64,000 nucleotides of DNA from Phoenix dactylifera (Eukaryota; Streptophyta; Magnoliopsida; Arecales; Arecaceae): contig NC_052400.1 in the NCBI RefSeq assembly GCF_009389715.1, forward strand, positions 2,170,001-2,234,000. The letters run 5' to 3'. The notes below the pieces were generated by a model, which saw only the letters and a list, made by a program, of their open reading frames with translations, ran no database searches and was not told the DNA's origin. The stretch's first letter is position 1. The number at the start of each line of letters is the position of its first letter. Below, piece after piece: positions 12,313 through 26,300 of the stretch. A program made the position numbers and the translations under genes.

Positions 12313-15300
12313 ATGGGCGGCGAGGGTGTGAGCGTGACCGCCGTTGCAGCTGCTGCGGCCGCCTCCACTCTTCCTCTCCACAGCGTGTTCGTGTACGGGA
12401 GTCTGCTCGCCGATGAGGTGGTGCAAGTCCTCCTCAAGCGCGTGCCCTCCTCCTCTCCTGCCGTCCTTCATCACCAGTACCTCCTCCTCCTCCTCCTCCT
12501 CCTCCTTCTTATTATTAAGGTTAATCTTTTTTTTTTCTCCTCTTCTTCGATTGGCATAGACTATTTCATATGGACGCCGTCATAGAATCGATCGTAAGCC
12601 CCCGCCTATAATTCACGATGGAAACCCCTTCTTCTTGAATAATAATGAGAGGGAAAGGAGGAGTTCCCACTTTTCTTTTCTTTTTTATTTGTTGTTTTCG
12701 TTTTCCTTCAGTAAAGAAGATTAAAAGAAGAAGAGTACGTTGACGATGCGGCCGAGAATTAATATCAAGAAACTTCTGCTGTCGAACTCGGTTTGAATTC
12801 TGATCCTAGGTTTCGGATTTTTTTTTCTTTTTAATTTCCACGTTCTTGATGTTCTTGATTTGTATTTTGAGAACTCATGTTCTCCCACTTCTTTTCAATT
12901 CGTCGATCTTCATGATTTTTTTGTTTGGGACCATGATGCAATCAATCAAAACCCTTTTTCTTTGTCCCCTTGAGTCCAGATTTGCCTGCAGCTGGCCCAA
13001 TGCCCCAGACAATTGAGGGAAAGAAAGTGACTGCACGGTTTTTTCTTTTCTTTTCCTTTTCAAGATTTTAAAGTGACGAATGCGTTGGTCGAACCAACAA
13101 AGTTCTTGTTTCTCCTGTTGCTTTTACTCGGATTTGCATGATATTTGGAAATTGGATGCTAATTTGCATGTAGAACCAGACAAATAAATAAATAGAGGGG
13201 CATGGGGGCCAAAACATTGGATACCATGACCTGATATACCAAGGACGCATATCCAAATTCAACTTCTGTTCTAATTTAATCATGTAGTCTCATTGTTCAG
13301 ATAAGATGAATTCAAATCTCATATGCACACAAATGTTTACTGTGAAGTGGCAGTAATGTTGACATAAGCTTTATTCTTGCAGCCACAGGTTTAGTATTAA
13401 GGGGCGTGTTTATCCAGCAATTCTGCCTGTAGAGAATAAAAAAGTTGCAGGAAAGGTTGGTTAGAAGGGCCTTCCCTATCTAGTTGTTTCAGTTAAACTA
13501 ACTGTTGGTGCTTTGCAGAAGTTCACCTCATAACTTAGTCTTCTTGCTGCTTAATATAATATCCGGCAGATGTTTATTTTTCAGCCTTTCGAGCGATTAT
13601 GGATGAAGCATATTAGATGGATCATCAATTTAATCATCGAACTTTTTTTTTCCTGTACTCATCCTTCATTTGTTGATGTTGGGTATAGAAATCAAATCCT
13701 GATATGATTTCTGATGTCTCTTATCTCTATACTAGATGGATTATTTGTCTCTGAAAAAGGATGTTTCTTTGCTTCTTCCATAGTCAGAATACACAAATTA
13801 TATATATATCTTTTTCTCCTATTCTATATATTGTTTGTCTTCGGTGTAGTTTGCTCTTGAAGTTTATGTATCCATTTTCCATTGTATAGTTATGAGATGC
13901 ATCTCTTGATTCTTACTTCTCTTTGTCTGTTGGAAGCTGAGTTCCATATTTTCTTTCTCAAGCTTTGATTTTTCTGTAATTTTGAAGTTACCTCTGTCGT
14001 TCCATGTGAAAAATAGGATTATTTGTCAAAAGGAAATCATACAACACCTTTAGCTATTGCTTGGGTCGTAGAAGGTGCAGCCTTTTGCAAACCTGGTGAA
14101 CAATTTCACCGTGAATTGAAAAGTTATTTTATACATTGCCTAAGGAGGACAGTAACTTTGCATATTCTTTTGCTAGAGAAGGTTATAGAAAACAAGCTTT
14201 TTTGGTTGGAAATAAGATGCCTTTATCTACCATTTTAAATCTATCTATCTAGATAGAAGTAACGATTTTATTCTTTGAATATGTACACTGCAAGATGGCT
14301 TTTGTTCTGTTACTTTCACTGTTTGATATGTTTCGTGTTTTTTTTATAATCCATTTTGATAGATTCTTAATTGAGATACAACTTATCTTCTCATCACTTA
14401 CTCAGAAATTTTATTTTTCATGCTAATTGTTTTGGTCAATGTTTGTTTAACTTTGTGATCCTTCATTTATGTTTTAGATGTGCTTCAAATTATGATGGGA
14501 TCAGTATGTAGCTTTTCTTCGGCATGGTTTGCCTAATGTTATTTTAGTGCCTGTCTGTTTTTGTGCCGATGTGGGCTGACGTATGTTCAAGCTTGTGTGC
14601 ATACAGATGTTTGTGCATATGCCGCATGAGCTTGTTTATGCACATGTTTCATGTGGCTGTGCATCTGAATGGGTATGTATCTTTCCACAGTAAACCAAAC
14701 ATGTGTGCATTCATGGAATTCTGTGGCTGGGGGTGGTGGCTGACTTGTCTGGGCATGTAGTATGTTTTTGCATGTGTGTACATGTTATTGTGGGTGAGTG
14801 TGTATGCACCAATCACATTATGATTTCCTTCATTCATTTTTTTTCATATCTATGCCCTTTAAATTTTTTGTTGGAAATGCCCCTGGATTCCAGAACTAGT
14901 TGGCCATAGGATGTTGTGTGCTCAGGCTGTTCTAGCGGCCAAGGCCTGATAGGGCTATACTTGTCTATGAGGTGCTTTTCAGGGCCTGGCAAGTAGAAAT
15001 TTGGTACATGTAGGATCACATTTTGACTGTAGATTTCAAATGACGTTCCCTGTTTTATCTTTCATACAGGGTGTGTGCACATTTTTAATTCTGATTCCAC
15101 TGTCAAGATCTGAGACACATGTCTTGTTTCATACTTTCATTTACTAGGATGCACACAGCCCTACGTTTTGAATCCCTATGGATGTTTAAAGCAGCTGGTG
15201 CTTCTATTGTAACCAATCTATATCATTGGGGTTTGGTTTTTAGAAGGAGTCAGGCAGTGTCATTGCATGGGACCACTTCGTGAACTTAAATTGAGAATTT

Positions 15301-18300
15301 GAGAAATATTACCCTTGGAAACTCTGATTTGCGAGGTAAACCCCTTTGGGCAGGCATGACCTCGTTTACTATCTATGTCATCAGGGATATAGCTTACAGA
15401 AGTGCATAGTTTTAGCTTACTCTTTATAATGTGAGCCTACTGCCTAATATTACTCATGGAATGCCTAATCTGGATTAATCTGTGCTACATGAAGGAAATA
15501 CAGATGTGGATATTTTTACATGCATATATAAGTGTATACGTATGTATGTATACGATAAGCCAAATTACAAGATGATTCAAAACTTAATTTTTCAGATGAT
15601 TCAAGATGATTCAAGAGAATTACCTATATGGTGGATCGTTTATAGGAACTTTTAGAAATTAGAATGTTAAGTCATTTACTGAAAATTATGACTGATATTC
15701 TCATTTAATGCCAGACTGTGTTTGAAATCTGAATACCACCACCACATAAGAGTTTTAAAAGTCTGATTCTCCTGGAACGTATTCTTAGACAGAATTATTG
15801 GGCTCCAAATGATAATGATTTGGTTAATGTCATGAGAAATGACACCTAAAAAGAGTGTCAAGTGGAAGTTCAATTCCGCAGAAGTTGGAAGATGCTTATT
15901 TTACAGCAAATCACAAACTATCTAAAAAACTTCTGCTATAATTTTACCATTTTTCACTATTTACTCGATGGTTGATCATCTAATTTACTTTGTCTGTTGG
16001 CCTGGTTGCACTCCACCTGATGAACAAGGTTGTGAGTTAAAGAGGTTCTTATTTCTTCTACTTTGCTTGATGTTTGGGGTTAAAAATGTGATGAAAACCT
16101 AGAATCATGCAATATTAGAAAAAATAAGATTTTTTTTTTTTTTTTTATGTTTCACTCTTTCTGCCCCATGGAAATTAGTTTCTACTCATCAACTTACAAG
16201 CACAATGAGATGCATAATTTTCTAGCTCTCCCCTGATATTTGATTATGGTCTAATGAATTTCTTGCTTACAGGTTCTTCTAGGAATTACAGATCGCGAGT
16301 TAGATGTCCTAGATACATTTGAAGATGTGGAGTATGAGAGAAGAGCTGTTGAAGTCTCACTGGCTGTAAGTTGGTTTGCATAATATAAAAAAGTATAATT
16401 TAGAATTTAGACAATGTGGAAATAGAGCTTTTTATATACAAGCTTACCCTTGGCGTCAATGTGTCATCAACACAACAAACAAACTTAGATAATTGGAAAA
16501 GGAAGTATGCTTATCCTATATGTAGTTCCAATATGAAGTCTGATGGGCTCTTTCAGATTGGAGAAAGAAATATTTATTATGATCTGGTAATGAGATAAGC
16601 ATGTTTGCTGATTTAGCTTCACTGTTAGTTGTATCAATATATTCAGTGTTTATCTTGCTTATACGGGTATCTTTCTGTACATATGCAGCAGGTGCAGACT
16701 GATGCACATGTACCTGCAGGCACATGCCACACAAACACAACCATAACCATCAACATTTGTTTCAACTACATGGGGTTGATCTATTACCAATTAACTCTTA
16801 TTAATGCTACCTCCAATGTAACTCCAAGCCTTCCTCACAAACTTCATTGTTGATCAAATCTTCCCTTTTTCTGGTCCTTTGGCACAAAGTTTAATACGTA
16901 TCCTTGTTATGGTGGTTTTAGATCTCTCTCACAAATGATCATGCAATCAGACCATTCTGGTCAATTTCCATCTTTGGTGTCAGTTGTACTACTTCTGCAT
17001 CTCCTCTAATGCTTGCACTTCTGATCATATCCTTCTTAGTACTGTGACACACTTCTTTTTGTCAAAATTCGTATTCTGTCATCTTCATAATATATGCCAA
17101 GTCTTTCTTGTGGCACTTCTAATCATATTCTTCTTAATATTATAACTCTTTTTTTTTTTTCAAAATTCTTAGTCTTGTCATCTTCATAATATATGCCAAA
17201 TCTTTCTTTTAGAGGAAATTTGATGACTAGCATTTTTCTTCTAGGACATGTTTTACTCTGAGAGAGATGATGGCTGTGTTCATTTGAAAAAAAAAAATAA
17301 CTACTTTCGGCAGAAGCTATTTCTTTCTACAGCCTTGTGCTTTTTAATTTCTAGAAGAGATGATTTTGTATTGCAGGATACAGCAGAGAAATTACTTGCT
17401 GATACATATGTTTGGGGTGACAACGATGACCCTAACTTGCATGGTGACTGGGATTTTGAGGTAAGCGCTCCTCTCCATCTGTTTACTTTATATAGTTGAA
17501 GCTACGTTTGTCTTGCAGATGCAGATGAATGCAAACAAAATAAATTTATCAAAGTGTCTTAGTATGCACGCATACAACATATAGACGTGAATGTGTAGTG
17601 TGTTCTTACTTCTCTTATGTCCCCTCTCTAACCTTAATGACAAACATGGATGTCTCTCACAATTGGACATAAGGACAGTATTGCTGATTTCTTCTAATTT
17701 CCTGTGTATTCTGATTCCATATATTTTCCTTCTGCTCAGCAACATTTTATAATATATTAAATTTAAACCAAAACTTGTTGTCCATTGAAACTTATCCATC
17801 CTTTAAAACGAGAATGACTATGTTTCAGGAAGCTATCTTGAGATATAGCTCTCTTTTTTCTTTTTCTTTTTTTTAATTCTTGGGGCCTGCTAGGGAGGGT
17901 GGGGAGGGGAGGGCTGGAGTGGGTGGGTGGGCAGGTTAAGAGAGAACCTTTTGTAAACATGATCTGTTACATTACTCATTATTGCCCTTTTTTTTGCCTT
18001 AAAGAAAATCCTTCAGGCTGAGCTCTCACTGGTGCCAGTCAGTGGTCTACTCTTGTCGATACAAGAACATGTTATATAATATTATTATACTATTATTATA
18101 CTATTATAAATTACTATATTATTATATTATGAGATAGATTATCTTTCTCTCGAGAGAGGTATCTAGTCTACAAGTTGAAAATCAGTAGCCAGGCACCCAA
18201 ATCAAAGATCTATATCGTACACCTTTAAAAATTACATATTTTAGCGATTTTATCCTATGTTTCAAGTAGACACAAAAATGGATGGTTAAAATAAAATAGA

Positions 18301-19348
18301 TGGTTGTATCCAAAAAAAAGAGAGGTTAAAATGATATAAGACTATATTTTGCTGTGATTTAAGTATTAAAATCTGTTTATTTTCAATCTATATATGTTTT
18401 AATATATGTGGATAGTTTAGAGACCATCAAAATATATGATTTTTGGTTTATATATATTTTTAGTGGTATAGGTGAAGATCAACATTGTGGATCTTCGATT
18501 TGAGTGCTTGATAATTGATTTTGAATCCGAGAGTGGTAGTACCCTTTCTTCTCGAGACCAATGTAGTCCATTCCTTATATTATCATATTGTTATATTTTT
18601 TTATAAGTTATTATATGTTGATATTTAGCTTTTAATAATGCTTTGTAGCAGCCGGAAGCTGTTTAGCCAAAAAAAAAAAAGCTTGTTGTATTCCTTCATC
18701 TTTTGGTGCCAGACCAGTTTTGTGCTATATATAAAAAGTTTGTACAGCATGTTCGCGCAGGTGGTCCGTAAATTGGATTTTTTATAAAATAATTAGGATC
18801 GTAACTACCTTTTTTTATACAAATGGGGGTAAATGTGCCAGGTTGGCTGGTTAAGCCCAAAGACTTGACTGACCCATGGGCTGGAGTCAGCATTAGTTGG
18901 TCAATGCTCGATGATACAAAACAGAAAAGGTTTATGTATGATGTTGAAGTTTTTTTTGGCACTTATTTTACTAGTTCATCAGAGTGCATGCACATTCAGG
19001 GGAAGTGATCTTGCTTTGTCAGGAATATATATTGCATCCTGATAAGTGTTGTCTGGTGAATGTTAAAAAGCTTGGTTTTATGAGAGGCATTTTTTTTTGG
19101 CATGAATTTAGATTTGTGCGTGTCCCATGTCAGTTTTTTGATCTAATAACTTTTGTGCTCCTGCTTCATTATCACTCGTATCCTTGGATCTTCTAACTTT
19201 TATATGGTCCTACCGTGTTGCCAAGGAATGGAAGCGATTGCACATGAAGGATTTTCTTGCAATGACAATGGGTTTTATGGAGGAGCTGGAACAACCTGAA
19301 TCAAAGACAAGGGTGGCCACATATGAATCTTATTTTCAGCAGGGATGA
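12313..19348 (+). CDS. AIG2-like protein (gamma-glutamylcyclotransferase-like fold), spliced
   Basis: Small protein of the AIG2/GGCT-like superfamily, first known as avrRpt2-induced gene 2; the plant substrate is not settled. Coding exons: 12313-12476, 13383-13455, 16273-16365, 17377-17460, 19226-19348; 537 nt, 178 residues, normal for the family. The N-terminal alanine-rich stretch precedes the fold's signature VFVYGSLL (25-32), the glycine loop that binds the gamma-glutamyl group in the fold. The segment DTFEDVEYERR (93-103) carries Glu96, which aligns by motif with the catalytic acid of characterised members. The C-terminal EWKRLHMKDFL (from about 139) is typical of plant AIG2-like proteins. 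The exon 1 donor (GTACCT) is weak and gives four consecutive His at 53-56; an alternative donor cannot be excluded. Introns 2 and 4 are long and hold repeats. Confidence 0.9.
12480..12506 (+). repeat. (CTC)n microsatellite at the start of AIG2-like intron 1
   Basis: About nine CTC/TCC units begin right after the proposed exon 1 donor GTACCT at 12477. In the same frame they would read as a leucine run, which is why the frame stays open past the donor. Confidence 0.8.
17010..17213. repeat. imperfect tandem duplication in AIG2-like intron 3
   Basis: A block with GTCATCTTCATAATATATGC occurs twice about 111 bp apart (near 17077 and 17178), preceded each time by CACTTCT-ATCATAT and a T-rich run. 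Divergence is moderate, so the duplication is not recent. Confidence 0.6.
18150..18420. repeat. dispersed repeat in AIG2-like intron 4, related to 46290-46470
   Basis: Blocks in the same order and orientation are shared with the sequence just beyond the arabinokinase stop: AAAGATCTATATCG, AAATTACATA, GATGGTTAAAATGA and then ATTTTGCTGTGATTTAAG (there ATGTTTTGTTATGATTTAGG). The element type is not clear. Just before it, 18075-18130 is a TATTA-rich low-complexity run. Confidence 0.45.
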
Positions 19349-20311
19349 GATAAATTATTATTTGCGTTCAGAAGTATTTTGGTATCAATTCTATTCTTTT
19401 TATGGAATAACCGATAAGTTTGAAGAAGACAACCGCTTCATCCTTACTAATCTGCTAAGTTATTTCAGTCTTAATCTGTTTTTTAATTGAAAATTATGTT
19501 ACCGATGCATCATTATTATGTCATGCAGCTTATCTGCTATTAGGCAACTTCAAGAGTCAAGATTTTTTTTTTGGGTTGCCATGTTATAGACGGAGTTCAA
19601 AGAGGGTTGTTTCTTCTTTTCATGTAGTCGATCGAGTTTAACGGGGGAAAAGTGAGATATCAATGCACGGAGCAATTCTCACGGTATAGATGTTAAATGT
19701 GATGATACTTTTAACAGCCCAGAGCCAACGTCTTGTACATACTCTTCACAAGCATGTGTCTAAAGATCCCGAAGTGACCTGGGACTAAGTTACAGAATTC
19801 TCAGTTTATGACGAGATCGCTGCCTTTATCGATATTCTTAAAACAATAAGAGTAGCCAATGGTTTGCATAAACAATAAACATAGATATCTATATGTTCCC
19901 ACTTAATTTTCGATACCCAAAATCACCAAATCAGCACATCTTGTTTAGTGAGAAACTACATATATACACATAAGAAAAATCTTGAAGCTTTTGCATCCAG
20001 AAAGGTCAAACAGAAATCAACTAAACAAAAAGATTGCACTTCTGAAACCAGCCCACTACTTACAAGTAAATGGACAATTAGGATTGCTCGTCATCAGAAT
20101 CACTCTTGCTCATGCATCCTTCCGCAGTTGCTCTTGCCCTCGAGACCGCTCGCAATATCGGCAGGGCGTTCTGGAGGTCAAGACCCTGAACCTCGCATTG
20201 TCTTTCCGAATCAACGATGGTCACAAACATGGCTGGGAGGCAAAAAGGCGTCTCCCCGGCCGCTACGAGCCTAAGTTTAATGTATTGCATGACCATCAGA
20301 CACAATCTGGA
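19349..20311. other. convergent 3' region between the AIG2-like gene and the ARF gene
   Basis: About 960 bp separates the two stop codons, which face each other. It must contain both 3' UTRs and polyadenylation sites. No other gene or repeat is recognised. Confidence 0.6.
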
Positions 20312-23300
20312 TCATTCCAGATGGTCGTACGATCCAGCTGAAGGGTTGCCGGAGTTTCGGTCACACTGACCCCTCCATGCATTTCCACCATCTGAACTGC
20401 TGCAGGCTTGATTCGGAAGGATGTTGTTCCCCAGATCACCATCCAAGCTCATCTGTTGGACTTCTTGCGGGGACAAAATCCTGATGTACCGCACACAATT
20501 CACAAACTCCCTGTATACATTAAAAAGCAAGCATCAGATGATTGTGCTTTAAGTCTAAAACAAACTGGTTTTCCCATGTTAAAGAAAATTATGGTTTTCA
20601 TTTGCCCCAGTAGACTGACAGGTGGGAGGTGATAAAACTAGAAAACAGTAACACCTATTTGTGTAATTTCAAATTGTATGGTTTTGACTGCTGTTTCCAA
20701 TTTTACCTGTATTTCTCCTCCCAAACCACTCCTTGGCCTATTTGCCATGCCCAGACACCTTCCTATTGACTGTACTCACTCCGTTTTTTCCGTGCATGAT
20801 TGGATTGTTAATCAAGCGAACCATTTGTTGATCTTTTGAAGTTGCCTGGTACTATTCAACATGACATCTTTTCTGCTTGCGTCCAAGCAAGAATCCTTGA
20901 TGCTCAATCATACATCACATTTTAGATGACTACAGTTTTGAATCTCATTTCTTCTAGTTTACCATAAAAAGTTTTTCCTAGACCAATGATGGCACTTGGT
21001 TCCCATAGTTCATTGCCTAAGAAATTGTAGCGTGCGTTGGCATTATTTTCAGGAAGTAAATGAAAAAACTTTAACAAGCTAAAGATGTTTAAACTTACTC
21101 CCATGGATCATCTCCCACAAGTAAAACATCGCTCTCATGATCGACATAAACTAGCTTCCACCCAATTCTTTGCCGATCCTCAAGCTGCCCCTCTATACTG
21201 AACATTCGAGCAAGATCATGTTTCAGCTCATCATAGCCTGAATAACGGGCAATATCTATTGATCTGCCTACAGCACCACGCTTGTGGACCTACACACAGA
21301 TATCTTATGTTAGGCTGGTAAAGAAAAAAGAAAAAGAACAAATGGAATACAACTATTCAAAGGTAAGGCAGAAATATTTCAGCAGCAAATTAGTAATTAG
21401 TATAACTAAGCATGTGACATATAATCCCAACAATGCCAACCTGCTTAGTAAATCAGCTCGTGTTAAAATGGGATATATGCCTAAAAGGGAAGATTGTTCG
21501 TGCTTATTTACAATATTTCACCAAATTAATGATAATAATCATATCAGAACCCATAATCTTGCAGATACGCTCTAGTTTTCCAACTTTTAATTCTTCTTGG
21601 AAATGCTCTAGTTCTACATTTTAAACACCATGTACAGCAAATTCTTCCTTTACACGAATACTTTTGGTGTCAATATATAGGCCAACTTTTGAGTTCTATA
21701 TCATATATTTCTGTATGGAGTTGCATCTAGAACATATGAATCCACCACCCAATTCTTAGCATATGCTACAAGCAGCATATTGGCCCCACCATTTATTGTA
21801 CTAGTCTTATCTCGTGCAGCCATATCGTGCATGCCTTATAGTAAGACTGACCATTAACTCATTTAGGTTTTGAGTTTGATCAAATTATGAATATGATAAT
21901 TTTAAACATCCATACTATTTGTTAAACTAGTTCTCCAAATCTGCTTTGTGGATCCTAGTGCCACATAATCAAGCTCAGAGAAGCGATGTTTTTTTAAGAA
22001 TTAAATTTCTAAACATTGTAAAGTTGAAACCACAAACCTTGGTGTAAGTCCTCATTCGCTGAAGTGGTGGTGCGGGTGCCCAAGAACTTCTGTTCAAGAA
22101 GCTGCCCTCATTGACCGTGGAATCAATAGAATTGAATGCCACGTTTGGAACCCCAAATGACTGCGAGACCATAGATGATGACAACTCCTGTTGAGTATCT
22201 TTTGAGGTGCTGGGATTAGTAATCACATTTCCTGAGATAAGATTCTGGTACTTTCCTGAATTAATGCTGTTTGCCAGCAAGGCATCAGTAGTTAGAGGTA
22301 TGCCTAATGGGCCATCTATGTTAACTCCAAAAAGGACATTATTTCTTGGATCTGTGCCCTGGACCTCACTGTCTGGAGGCGCATCTCCGAACATGGATGG
22401 CTGATTGAGAGAAGAAAGTGGGAAGCTTTGTTGTAAAGGCCCATCAGTCTGAGAAATGCATACTGAAGTTCCTGAAGAGGTTGTGTCCAAATAATCCATC
22501 TGTGCTGCATTGCTTATAAATGTTTGAGGGGCAATGACTCCCTGAGTTTGCACCTTGGAAATTGGAGTTGAGGCCTTCACATTGTTTATAGGTTTGGGCA
22601 ACTCTGTGGCTATATTGGGGGTTGCTGCTGCAGCTTCAAAGGAGTTATGACTCAAAATTGTCACAGCTGACTGAGATGTCTTATCCGTTGTCATTGTGCT
22701 GGGGTGGTGGCTCCTATTTAAGATCAACTGAGGAAAAACAACACCATTATTCGTGGAAGGTGAAGTGGAGCAAGATGGGACGTCTTCTGTAAGCCCTGAC
22801 TGTGCTCCTCCAGCTGCCAACAAAGAGCTGCCAGTTGTTGGGAGGAGATTGGTCTTTGGTGTTGGAGGAAGCACTGCACCATTCAACTCAGAAAGTACAA
22901 CTTGCTGCTGATGAAACTTTTGCTGGGACTGTTGAGGCAAGGGTTGTGACAGCCGCACAGCTTGTGAAGTAGTTTTTGCGCATTGTTGAGAGAGCATGTT
23001 TTGCTGCGTGAGTGAATGTGAGTTAGCTAATTGATGTGGTCCTTCTGAATGTGGTTTCTGCTGCTCTTGGATTTGTGGCAGTTCAGGATGTTGCGCTGTG
23101 GGCTGTGATAATGTCTGCTGCTGCTGCTGGGGCTTCTGTAACAGCTGCAACTGAATCTGATGGTCTGTTAACTGTAGTTGTTGATTTATATGGTTGGGAA
23201 GCTGAACAGGCATCCTATTTTGCTGCTGCTGAAACTGGTGCTGCTGCTGTAGCTGTTGCTGATGTTGTTGTTGATGTTGTTGTTGATGCTGCTGCTGCTG

Positions 23301-26300
23301 CTGCAGGAATAACTGCTGATGTTGTGGCTGGTTTTGTTGCATACTTGTTTGCAATGGCTGATGGCTCTGGATCACAGGCTGTTGCTGCTGGACTTGAGCC
23401 TGGACCAGTACTTGAGGTTGTATGATATTGGACTGGGTTTGGTTCAAGGGTAACGATTGGTTAACTAGTTGTTGCCTTTGCTGCGTACCAACATCTTGCA
23501 TTTGTTGTTGAGGTCTAGTAACAACGCCTAATTGGTTTAGTGGGACAGACACCTTTGAAAATTGATCAAGTTGTTGGTTTTGCTGAGGCAGCCTAGCAGC
23601 ATTGAATTGAATGTTATTCTGCTGCAAAAACGGGGCCTGCATACCCAACTGCCTTGAGAGATCAGTTGCTCCAGCGTTTTGTATAGCAGGTGCAGTTAAG
23701 GACCGCAGGTAATCAGTCTGCATATTTGAATTAGCAGGTGGCGCATTCTGCTGCATGCTCATCCACTGAACTAAGCTCAGTCCAGGCATTACAGTGTTCT
23801 GAGTTTGAGAGTCCTTTCTGCAGATCTCCTCGCTAAGCCACGGCATTGCCCTCTTAAAAAGATTTTCCATATCTGATGATTCATCATCTGCAGGAGTGAT
23901 CACGTTAGTCAGAAATCTAGTCTAGTCAAAGTAAAAGCACCATATCAAGGTTCGTTGTTTCGATATCAGACTTCGTACCAGTGCCACACTAGCACAATAT
24001 CAGTACGGTATGGTATGGATTTTTTTGGTATATTGAATATCGGTACGCCACTCATACCGGATACTGGTACCAAACGGGTATGGTACGGTATGCTCTGTAC
24101 CGCTCGGTTCGGCCCGATACAGCATACTTTGCGCCAGATAGTTCATTTACTACTCAGAAACCCTACTTCAATAATCAGAACTTGCCAATTGATCATGAAG
24201 TCTTGTTCAGAAACTAGAACCATGGGCTCTGCACCTCAACCATACCTTACTCTTTACAAGCAAGCAGAAGAACCATGAAATTTGAGTTTTCTTAGGCTAT
24301 GCGTCTCTTTCTTTTTTTAAAAAAAAAAAAAATCTGATGCCATAAGCCTAGTTGCATATTTAAAAGTGCCAGTTAAGGTGGCTGCTATGAGGTTTGTTTT
24401 GTACACTATCTGGCAAGAAGCTTGATAATGTTTGAATCACATGTGTTTCTGCCATGATCTAAATTGAGTACTGCTAAGACTTGCCATCATCATATATCTC
24501 ATCATTCAACATGTACCTGGGATTCCTGGTTGCCTAGGACGTTTTGGTCTGAAAAATGGTGGCGGGCAGATGAAGAAAGGAGCTAACACAGGTTCAATCT
24601 CCCAGATGGAGACCCTATTGCGCCTCTCACCAGCTGCAGATTCGTCCCACCCTACCTGTTAAGCAACATCAAACTGTATTAAATGGCAATACATTAAAGA
24701 AACGGTTAGTAAAATTATTAGTATGCAAAATAGTACTACATTAAAAGTCTAATAATGCAAATAATTACCTGTAAATTGCACCACTGTGAGTTCTTCCACC
24801 TCACAGGATCTAAATCACTAATACCAGTGATTGTACCCATATACCTGCAGATATAAGACTAAATTAGTCTCCATCATTTTTCAACTTGACCAAATATCTT
24901 AGAGGTCTGTGTTGTGTGACATATCAAGGTAAAGCTAAATGCAACACTTAGTTTTCAATTTGTTAGCAAGTTTGGTTTACTAGGAAACCAGAAAAAAATG
25001 ATGTTTTAGTTAGAGCTTAAACCTGGTACTCGTATTGACTTTAGATGGTTCATTTTTGTCTCTCTCGCAGTCATCATGATTATTTAGAAAATATGGTATG
25101 AGCAGAAACCAGTATGAGCTAACCTTCTTGTTCCTGATTCTTCGGTTTCAAACAACATTCGAAAGCGCATGCCTAGGGATATTTGGTTATTATACACTGC
25201 TTTCTGGTACTTGGCAAAAGGAACAACAAATTCTGAAGGACTAGCCCTGCAGAAACAGGCTACTTTAAGCCATCAACACATGCAAGAAATACAGCTTACA
25301 GAAAGATAAATGATTGCCTATTTGCTCCAATTGGCAAATATATAAAAGAAATGGAAACCACAAACCTTGGGTTGTAAAATACAGTAAAGGGGCTGTTGTT
25401 TGCAGCGGCGTGAGCTGCAGCAGCAAGAATCCCAATATGCATGCTATCGCTTGACAGGACCGATGATGAAATGTTAGTAGGTTGCCTGTTAGCACGTCTA
25501 ATGCCCAAGAGAAGCTGCTGTTTTTCATCCCTGAACACAGATAGGGTGGAGAAAAATACATGACTTTGCTGCCCAAAATCTACTTCTACTGGAATAAAAC
25601 TGCTCATCAAATATACATAGTGAAGCCAAGTGTCCAGCTTTGTCCAAATTATTTGTGCTTGGCATAATATACATAACAAAAATAGGGAATAAACAGAACA
25701 AGAAGAGGAAAGGGGGATTAAGTTTATATTTGAGTTGGTGCAAAGAAAGAAACAACCACCAAGTTTCATTTCGGATTTAAAACCTCACCAACTTCCATAA
25801 TTTGTACCTATTGGAATAATCTGCTCATATGACATACATACCCTAATCATAACCACCCAGCTTTCTCTGAATTACTCAATGTGGCATAATATACGTAGCA
25901 TTCAAATTGTCAAAAGAATAATAAGAAACAAGCAGGGGAAAAGGGGATTATGTACAATTAGAGAGGGAGAGAGAGGGGGAGAGAGAGAGAGAACATGGAT
26001 TTCCATTTTTTGGACTAAAAAGTTTACCAACTTGACTGCATAAAGCTAGATCATCCTTTACAAATAAACAAAAAGGACAATGTTTGGTGAAATTACCTAA
26101 TAAACAAAACAGAGTCGCCAGCAAAAAGCCTCTTTCCACTCACAAATAAGCTCCAACCAGTTGTCAGTAAGTGTCTTTTAGGCTGACCTGGTGTCAAGCA
26201 GAAGATGACAAATTTGTCTTTACGGAATGTAAAGTAGAAATAAGATGTTTATGCACAAAAGTAAAGCATGCATGAGTCAATAAGCACATACACAGCAAGT

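Noticed and set aside
23036..23425. 129-codon plus-strand frame in the ARF Q-rich exon
   Set aside because: It is the antisense shadow of CAG/CAA repeats, giving Ala/Val runs.
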